The position numbers were made by a program, and so were the translations under genes. Shown here piece by piece: positions 13,754 to 19,175 of a stretch of 19,175 nt of DNA. The notes beneath the pieces were generated by a model that saw nothing but the letters and a program-made list of their open reading frames with translations, was not told the origin of the DNA and did no database searches. Origin of the DNA: an uncultured Lachnospiraceae bacterium (GTDB lineage Bacteria; Bacillota; Clostridia; Lachnospirales; Lachnospiraceae). The DNA lies in the NCBI GenBank assembly GCA_910588285.1, contig CAJUQB010000088.1, positions 1-19,175 of the forward strand, given 5' to 3'. How positions within the stretch are numbered: the first letter of the stretch is position 1; each line of letters begins with the position of its first letter.

Positions 13754-14398
13754 TCATACAGATACTCCGATTCTGCAGGGAATCCATTCCACCGGTTCTC
13801 CCTTTCCTTTGATCTGGCTGGCAAAATGTGCCACCTCCTGGAAATCGTGATCCAGCAGTCCCATATGGTTAAATTTTATGTCCGGCAGCTCTTTTTGTAA
13901 GGAATTGCAGAGAAACGAGTGGAACCCGCTGATATCCCAGCCAAGAATATCGTTTCCAAGGCATGGGCTGTTATCGTTTTCACCATTCATCCGGCCATGG
14001 CTGTTACTGCTCTTGAGCTCGCCTGCCAGAATCTCATAATACTCCCTGATTGTAGAGACGCTTACTACATGGCAGGAGACAGCCCGGCAAAATCTTTCAT
14101 AAAAATCCCTGGCATCCGAAAACCGTAAAAATCTGCTGTCCAAATCAAGACCCCCGGCATCAAAAAGCCTCTTTGCCGTTTCCGAAAACTCTATGTACTG
14201 TTCTTTATTAAGCCGCAGCTTTTCCTGATATTCCCGAACCGCTTCTTTGCCCCATCCGCCCATAAAGCATTCCCATCTGGGATACTGCTCCCCTATGCAG
14301 CCGCTGACCGACAGGATCTGTCTGCTGATTCCCTGCAGCCATTCTGGGGTATCGCATAGTTCACATATATAATATCCGATTACTTTATAACATTTCAT
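13754..14398 (-). CDS. Hypothetical protein, immunity-like
   Basis: This is a 214-residue cytosolic protein. The ATG at 14398 is chosen over the frame start at 14422 because AAGGGGGAGC precedes it. There is no membrane segment. The N-terminal half has VIGYYICELCDTPEWL, and a short C-terminal block, FHSFLCNSLQKELPDIKFN, is followed by a GLLDHDFQEVAHFA stretch and EPVEWIPC. I recall similar endings (a Trp- or Phe-rich FHS-LCN block followed by a G-[LF] block and EPV-W-P) in small clostridial proteins of unknown function found near toxin loci. This is a weak link. Last gene of the minus-strand cluster, 54 bases after the DUF4132 gene; no terminator is visible after it. Confidence 0.6.
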   Translation of the reverse strand: MKCYKVIGYYICELCDTPEWLQGISRQILSVSGCIGEQYPRWECFMGGWGKEAVREYQEKLRLNKEQYIEFSETAKRLFDAGGLDLDSRFLRFSDARDFYERFCRAVSCHVVSVSTIREYYEILAGELKSSNSHGRMNGENDNSPCLGNDILGWDISGFHSFLCNSLQKELPDIKFNHMGLLDHDFQEVAHFASQIKGKGEPVEWIPCRIGVSV

Positions 14399-14452
14399 AT
14401 CTGCGCTCCCCCTTCCGTCCATATCCGCATTTAGCGTTTCAAAGCCTCTTTA

Positions 14453-15985
14453 TTATTCTTTTTTACTGTTTCCAATGATTGCCCGGAAAGCCGCCAGTGC
14501 GGTGGATACAAACCGTGCCGGCAGTTCCTCCGGTGTACAAATCAAGCTTTCCGGCACATGATCCCAGGTCAGAAAATGCCGGAACCGGTAAAAAATCACT
14601 TTGTCTATGGTGATGATCTCCGGCCCATATTCCGGTCCTCTCCAGATGCCGTCAAAGATAAGCTGCGCGCCGTACCCATGGAGCAAATCCGCCATATGAT
14701 ACGACATATACTGGTTCTTATCGCTCCCCTGATACAGTCCCCATTTCCCTGCGGCAGTAATCATGAAAAGCTGTGTTACCTGTATACCGCTAAAAGCCGA
14801 AAGATCATACTGGCCTTGGCAGGCAGGTATTTTTAGTTGCGGAAACGGCTGTTTCCATTTTTCCTTTCCTGCATATTTCTTCCAAAATTTCCGCTCTGTT
14901 TCTGTCAGTTCCTCCGGATGCACCAGCCCGATCCTGCCTGTTTCACCAGAGAAGGATTCCAGAGAAATGGTCTCTCCCTTCCCGTCCATCACGCTTCCGT
15001 CTTCTTTCAGGGCAAATGCGGTCTGAAGCGCCCCATCCCGGTAATTTCCCCAGAGAAGGTTTCGTGCCATTGCCCGGCCTGCCGGATACTCCTTCATTTT
15101 CTTCCAATCAGAGCAACGCCACAGGTAGCTGCTGACAAAGGCACGCAAAAGAGCCGACTTCTGTCTTTTTATGAATTTTTTATCGGAAACATCACCTGGC
15201 TCTTCCTGTACAGGAAGCAGAGCGCAGGCACGCAGCGTTTTCTCCAGTTCCAGCTGCTCATAATCCGGATTTGCAAGTTTCTCATAGATGATCTGGCACT
15301 GCTGCTTCAGTTTTTTTAATTTATGCTCTTCATGCAAGAATCTCTGATCGTCAAACCCACAGAACAGGTAAAGAAATTCCATCCATATTCTCTGCCATTC
15401 CGTCTGATAAGAAGAATGATGACGAACAATCACCTCTCCGAGCACTTTTTTGTCAAGAAGGCGGACTGTCGATTCCCGATCCATTCGGACAGCGGCCCTG
15501 ACTGCATCCGGAGACAGGTTGTACATGCGGTTTGTGGTCATCCCCAGCAGATAAGCGCACATGGTATCCATCGGCTTCCATCCAACGCGGTAGAGAAGCT
15601 CCGTGCTGCTTTCATGGGACACCTGCAGGAACCGTTCCCGCATATCCGTAAATCCCAGAAGTGCCTGATATTTCCCGTTAGGATTGATATAACGGTTATA
15701 TCTTTCCGCCCAGAATATCCTGACAGTAGGGCTCAATTCAAACAGCAGGCTCCTCCAGTCGTTCTGTTTCTCGCTCCCTTCGTCAAGGCTCTGCAATTCT
15801 TCCGTCGCATAGTTACGGGGAGCACAGTATTTTGCCATGACCTGCTCCATCTTTGCCAGGGTATCTTCGGTATCCTCCCCCTGCTCCAGTATTGTCAAAA
15901 GATAGTTCGGAATCCATCCCCGCAGGTATGGATCACGGAATGCCCTGCGAACCTTTTCAAGCTGCTCTTTTTTCTCATCCATCAT
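14453..15985 (-). CDS. DUF4132 domain protein
   Basis: This is a 510-residue protein. The start is taken as ATG 15985 (an ATG at 15982 is in frame; a TTG at 15988 is unlikely); GGAGATTTTTTG precedes it. The C-terminal 220 residues fit DUF4132 as I recall it: YPAGRAMARNLLWGNYRDG, then a LVHPEELTETERKFWKKYA segment, QPFPQLKIP, and a beta-rich end with WDHVPESLICTPEELPARF. DUF4132 occurs in MolR-like proteins and in gene sets that I have seen linked to conflict systems. The N-terminal 290 residues are mostly helical, with possible repeat-like helices, and I do not recognise them. The catalytic activity is unknown. Confidence 0.72.
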   Translation of the reverse strand: MMDEKKEQLEKVRRAFRDPYLRGWIPNYLLTILEQGEDTEDTLAKMEQVMAKYCAPRNYATEELQSLDEGSEKQNDWRSLLFELSPTVRIFWAERYNRYINPNGKYQALLGFTDMRERFLQVSHESSTELLYRVGWKPMDTMCAYLLGMTTNRMYNLSPDAVRAAVRMDRESTVRLLDKKVLGEVIVRHHSSYQTEWQRIWMEFLYLFCGFDDQRFLHEEHKLKKLKQQCQIIYEKLANPDYEQLELEKTLRACALLPVQEEPGDVSDKKFIKRQKSALLRAFVSSYLWRCSDWKKMKEYPAGRAMARNLLWGNYRDGALQTAFALKEDGSVMDGKGETISLESFSGETGRIGLVHPEELTETERKFWKKYAGKEKWKQPFPQLKIPACQGQYDLSAFSGIQVTQLFMITAAGKWGLYQGSDKNQYMSYHMADLLHGYGAQLIFDGIWRGPEYGPEIITIDKVIFYRFRHFLTWDHVPESLICTPEELPARFVSTALAAFRAIIGNSKKE

Positions 15986-16048
15986 CAAAAAATCTCCGTT
16001 TCCTTTTCATTCTTATATGCTGTATACAAGCCTTTTAACGTCCTGTTA

Positions 16049-17362
16049 TCAGGATCTCTCCGTCTTTTTGGTCAGACCGTGGTAGTACCGCATGAACCGA
16101 CATATTTCCTCATAGGTCTCTCGGATTGCGTCTTGGCGTTTTTGTGCATCTGGAATCTCCTTTGTTTCCAGAAAGAGCTGTGCATTTCGGTACATCACCG
16201 CCATGGCGTCTCTGGAGTCATTGCAGGCATTTGGAAATTCCTTCAGACGGACCTCCATATAATCGGAATTATGCCTTACGCATTCCTCAAGGTGCGCATA
16301 TCCTTCCGCTTCCTTTCCGGTCAGCAGATCCCATACGCCAAAAAGATAGTCGTCCGCCCTCCGGGGATCCGGTTTTCCCTCTGCATCCAGATTCCACATG
16401 GGCCGGCCGGTTCGCGGATCGTTCGGGCCTTTCTCTGTGGCTTTCAGGTAATCCCGGCGCTCTTTTGCAAAGTAGGTCTCCAGGCTGTCGATCTTCTGCC
16501 ACTCCGGCAGCACGCCACCGGCCAGGAAGGTCAGAATATCGTCAAATTTTCCGTTGATGCTCTCCACCATGGCGGCATCCACGGCTACTGTGCCATACTG
16601 GATCACGCCCCATCCATTACGCATCTTTTGAAAATATTCCCCCTGGCTGACATGACCCGGCACCCCTAAGATGCCGTACTGTATGGCGTATATGGGACAG
16701 AGATAGCAGATCATGGCCTCATATCCGCCTCCCCTGAAATAACCGATAAACTGAATCCGGGATACCAGGCCGTTCTTTTCCCGGACAAAGGTTTTGGGGC
16801 CTGCCTTTTTCATACCGTATGCCTTTGCAACAGGAGCGATCTTTGCCTGCAGGTTTTCCTTTAAGCGGAGTTTCAGTTCTTCCCCACACTCTTTCCACTG
16901 TTCGGTTGTCCTTGCGTTTTTATAGCCGAAAACCTTCGCCGGTTTCTGGCCGGGCGGCGTTCCCAGCAGGCTCTTCCAGTCAAAAGAAATGGATTCTGTC
17001 GGATGTTTCTCCAGATATTCCTCCCAGGAACGCCTGACAGACGCCGTTCTCCTGTGATAGGCTTCCATGGCTTTCTGCCTGTCACGGCTCTCCTCTTCCT
17101 GTGCTTTTTCCGCATAATAACCGGAGGTCTTCACCGGGCGCCCCTGGGTATGGAAATAATAGGCAACACCGCCCTGGGTCTTTGTCATCCAGTAATAGTT
17201 TGCACTCCATAAAGCGGGCATAATCCGCCCCCGGTCTCCCCGGGTCAGGGTTTCTTCCAGCTTAAGCCTGTTGCTGTTCCACCAAGTTTCCCACTCCACC
17301 GGTTCTATTTCCCCCGCCGCAATGCGCAGAAACATCTGTTTCATCTCGTCCTGAAATCCCAT
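16049..17362 (-). CDS. Hypothetical protein with DUF4304-like middle region
   Basis: This is a 437-residue cytosolic protein. The ATG at 17362 follows GGAGAATAAAG; the frame to 17428 would overlap the lipoprotein gene and is not used. The N-terminal 100 residues (EIEPVEWETWWNSN; then ANYYWMTKTQGGVAYYF) form one likely domain. The middle (about 160-260) has a pattern that could fit DUF4304, with KTFVREKNGLVSRIQFIG, but the match is weak and by eye. The C-terminal 150 residues contain the FDDILTFLAGGVLPEW and MAVMYRNAQLFLET segments. It starts two bases after the lipoprotein stop codon, so the two are very tightly coupled. Function is unknown; immunity-type roles are inference from the neighbours. 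Confidence 0.62.
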   Translation of the reverse strand: MGFQDEMKQMFLRIAAGEIEPVEWETWWNSNRLKLEETLTRGDRGRIMPALWSANYYWMTKTQGGVAYYFHTQGRPVKTSGYYAEKAQEEESRDRQKAMEAYHRRTASVRRSWEEYLEKHPTESISFDWKSLLGTPPGQKPAKVFGYKNARTTEQWKECGEELKLRLKENLQAKIAPVAKAYGMKKAGPKTFVREKNGLVSRIQFIGYFRGGGYEAMICYLCPIYAIQYGILGVPGHVSQGEYFQKMRNGWGVIQYGTVAVDAAMVESINGKFDDILTFLAGGVLPEWQKIDSLETYFAKERRDYLKATEKGPNDPRTGRPMWNLDAEGKPDPRRADDYLFGVWDLLTGKEAEGYAHLEECVRHNSDYMEVRLKEFPNACNDSRDAMAVMYRNAQLFLETKEIPDAQKRQDAIRETYEEICRFMRYYHGLTKKTERS

Positions 17363-17364
17363 CT

Positions 17365-18639
17365 TTATTCTCCTGCCTTCCCTTTTCTTTCCGCCGCTGC
17401 ATACTGAAAGCCTGCGCTCATGCCACATGTCCCATTGGAATGTATCTTATAATCTCTGTCAAATTCATCCTCTGGCAGTAAATCCAGTTCTCTCTGTGGA
17501 GAAATGTCTTTCACGAGTTTTACTTCCCCTGTTTCCCGGTTCCGGCTGAGTATATACAGGGTACCTTCATATTGGTCCATGAAATCTTCCGACACATGCA
17601 TTACCGTTGCATAATTGCTGTCAGGGCTTTTTTCTGTCACTTCATACACATCCGACACAAGTTTATATATCTGGGTTTCGCCGTTTCCACGGTCAATATG
17701 CCATTCCTCTGCACCTTCACTAATGCACAGGATATCTTCTATTTCAAAAGGAAGCCTTGATATAACCATAATCCCCTCCTTTTGCATGGAATGAAATCCC
17801 CAGGATTCTTCTGACAGTTCTTCCTCCTTTGTTCCCCTGTTATTAAGGCAGGCCCGCCTCCACTCCCTGAAATATGGGAAGCCTGCGATATCCGGATATT
17901 CCACAGAACGGTCTACCCATTCCGCTTCTGGTGAAGCATACACTCGCAGGTTCCACGCAACATCCCCCCCTTCACAGACTGGCCAGTCCCCAGCCTCGAA
18001 TGAAAGTGAGGTAAGCGGCTGCTTCATGGACAGCCAGGAATTATGGAATTCCACCCGGTCCATCATTGCAAGCAATTCTTCCGCTGCCTGACTCTGGAAA
18101 TAAAAATCCACCATATTTCCATGGTCAAATCCTCTCTCCCGCCATTCTGTGGGTGTAGCCGCACGATATCCTGGGGCATTTTCCAACCGGAATTCAATAT
18201 CTGTTTTATAAGGTTGTGGCAGATGATACAGCTCTGTAAAGTATTCCTGAAGGACAGCCTCTATTTCTTCCCTCTGGTAATTATCCCAAAGGATTGTCTC
18301 ATCATTCACATCAATGCCTGCGCAAAACTTCCTGCCTTCATATTCCATAAATACCACCACATTGGAATTGACATAAGGCGCAAAAAAATCATGATACCCC
18401 TGAACCCAGTATCCCTGTGGCAAAGCATCTATCCCGTATTTTTCCGTGATATAAGCTGCTGCCCTGTCCTCCGCTGTTCTTTCTGCCGCATGGTAGATCT
18501 GGTCAATTTCCTGCCGTGTCTCCATCCATTCCCGGCTGCAACCGGTAAGCAGGAACATTGACAGAATCCCTGTTACTGCCATTCTTTTGATTCTGCCGAA
18601 TACTTTCCCTCTGCTGTCCAATCCCTTTTTTTCCTTCAT
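17365..18639 (-). CDS. Lipoprotein of unknown function
   Basis: This is a 424-residue protein. A basic N-terminus is followed by a hydrophobic segment and a lipobox ending LTGC, with the lipid-bearing Cys at about residue 34, so the mature protein is anchored outside the membrane. Two ATGs are possible (18639, and the one at about residue 20); the first gives the usual basic region before the hydrophobic core. The mature part is acidic with aromatic-rich stretches (QGYWVQGYHDFFAPYVNSN), and I do not recognise a domain. The ribosome binding site (GAGCAGGGT) is modest. Its position at the cell surface in a run of otherwise cytosolic genes suggests an envelope-facing role. Confidence 0.75.
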   Translation of the reverse strand: MKEKKGLDSRGKVFGRIKRMAVTGILSMFLLTGCSREWMETRQEIDQIYHAAERTAEDRAAAYITEKYGIDALPQGYWVQGYHDFFAPYVNSNVVVFMEYEGRKFCAGIDVNDETILWDNYQREEIEAVLQEYFTELYHLPQPYKTDIEFRLENAPGYRAATPTEWRERGFDHGNMVDFYFQSQAAEELLAMMDRVEFHNSWLSMKQPLTSLSFEAGDWPVCEGGDVAWNLRVYASPEAEWVDRSVEYPDIAGFPYFREWRRACLNNRGTKEEELSEESWGFHSMQKEGIMVISRLPFEIEDILCISEGAEEWHIDRGNGETQIYKLVSDVYEVTEKSPDSNYATVMHVSEDFMDQYEGTLYILSRNRETGEVKLVKDISPQRELDLLPEDEFDRDYKIHSNGTCGMSAGFQYAAAERKGKAGE

Positions 18640-18663
18640 ACCCTGCTCGATTTCCGTTCTCTT

Positions 18664-19175
18664 TTATATCGCTTCTCCAAGTCCTTCCATGACTTCCATA
18701 AGCTTCTTATACCCTGCCTCGCTGGCGGCTCCATAAAGCACTTCCAGATCGCCGCAGTCCATGATTACAGCCATATTGTCAGATGCATTACTGTAAAAAC
18801 TCATATCCATCCCCAGCCATCCAGAAAGCCCAAAGGGTTGTTTTTCAAGGCCGGACCGGACGGTTTCCAGTTCTTCCTCTGTAAGCCGGTACATAAGCTC
18901 CTCCCCATGAAAAGCAAAGGCAAATACCGCTTCATAAGCAAGGGCAGCCCTCAGAAATCCGCTGAGCGTTCCGGCGCACAGGGTCCATCTGTGGTCATTG
19001 ATCTGATCCGCAGCCACATAAACCGGAGGGTCCGCTTTGGTCAAGTCTTTTCTTCGGATTCCCGCCCGGCAGCACCCCTGATTTTCAATCAGGATTACCA
19101 GATAATCGCCGTCCTTTAACTGTTGGACGGCGAATTGAGGGAGACGCAAACAGCAGATTATTTTTCCGGCCTTTG
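18664..19175 (-). CDS. ENQG-motif protein, SMI1/KNR4 (SUKH)-like, 5' end cut by window
   Basis: The frame stays open to the window end; 161 residues count from the TTG at 19149, and extra residues (KAGKIICC just before) show it begins further out. It contains an ENQGCCRAGI pattern followed by DPPVYV, then a WTLCAGTLSGFL and EAVFAFAF run, which I associate with SMI1/KNR4-like (SUKH) or related immunity-type proteins. The C-terminal 50 residues hold a MDMSFYSNASDNMAVIM block. SUKH-type proteins often give immunity to polymorphic toxins. The assignment is from short motifs and should be treated as tentative. It lies 24 bases before the lipoprotein gene, in the same direction. Confidence 0.55.
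   Translation of the reverse strand, partial: KAGKIICCLRLPQFAVQQLKDGDYLVILIENQGCCRAGIRRKDLTKADPPVYVAADQINDHRWTLCAGTLSGFLRAALAYEAVFAFAFHGEELMYRLTEEELETVRSGLEKQPFGLSGWLGMDMSFYSNASDNMAVIMDCGDLEVLYGAASEAGYKKLMEVMEGLGEAI

Noticed and set aside
15323..16669. A 448-codon plus-strand frame
   Set aside because: It lies antisense to the DUF4132 gene and half of the next gene, both of which have good ribosome binding sites and domain patterns. Long frames opposite GC-rich coding DNA are common and this one has no binding site or known motif.
1..19175. CRISPR array, tRNA, rRNA, insertion sequence or origin
   Set aside because: I saw no regularly spaced repeats, cloverleaf-like segments, terminal inverted repeats with a transposase gene, or iteron clusters by eye.

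Overview
Organism and setting: the window looks like a low-to-mid GC Firmicute, most likely a gut clostridium of the Lachnospiraceae type. Nearly every gene has a strong AGGAGG-type ribosome binding site. Several small accessory proteins (DUF4313-, DUF6075- and DUF6809-like) are families I know mainly from integrative conjugative elements of that group. No relaxase, coupling protein, integrase, tRNA, rRNA, CRISPR array or IS element is visible, so this is an accessory and regulatory stretch of a mobile element plus flanking or cargo genes, not a complete element. Family names come from recognising motifs by eye, not from a search. || Layout, positions 1-7510 (plus strand): the 3' end of an unidentified gene, a sigma-70-like factor (114-656), an 85-residue small protein, and a terminator-like hairpin. 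These are followed by a DUF4942-like protein (1069-1968) and a 1016-residue fusion of an N6-adenine DNA methyltransferase with an SF2/SNF2-type helicase (1982-5032). Five small accessory genes follow (5094-7507), one of which ends in an SSB-like acidic tail. || Positions 7580-9160 (regulatory module): a minus-strand pair, sigma-70 region-4 protein plus small HTH protein, resembles the orf7/orf8 pair of Tn916. It diverges from a plus-strand XRE repressor-like gene (8708-9094). The 489-base region between them holds three copies of a shared operator-like element, a possible leader peptide with a terminator-like hairpin, and a 16-bp inverted repeat just ahead of the sigma gene's ribosome binding site. 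|| Positions 9414-13661 (minus strand): a five-gene response operon in transcription order: OmpR-type response regulator, sensor histidine kinase, FtsX/MacB-type ABC permease, ABC ATPase, small membrane-anchored protein. This is the usual design of a peptide- or envelope-stress-sensing export/resistance module. || Positions 13754-19175 (minus strand): a run of five poorly known genes: an ENQG-motif SMI1/KNR4-like protein (cut by the window edge), a lipoprotein, a possible DUF4304-like protein, a DUF4132 protein and an immunity-like protein. Spacing is tight (2 to about 60 bases), so they probably form one transcription unit. Their make-up suggests an immunity or conflict locus, but no toxin is in view. 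|| The most interesting items are the compact methyltransferase-helicase with its DUF4942-like partner, the repeated operator and leader structure at 8219-8707, and the DUF4132/lipoprotein cluster.
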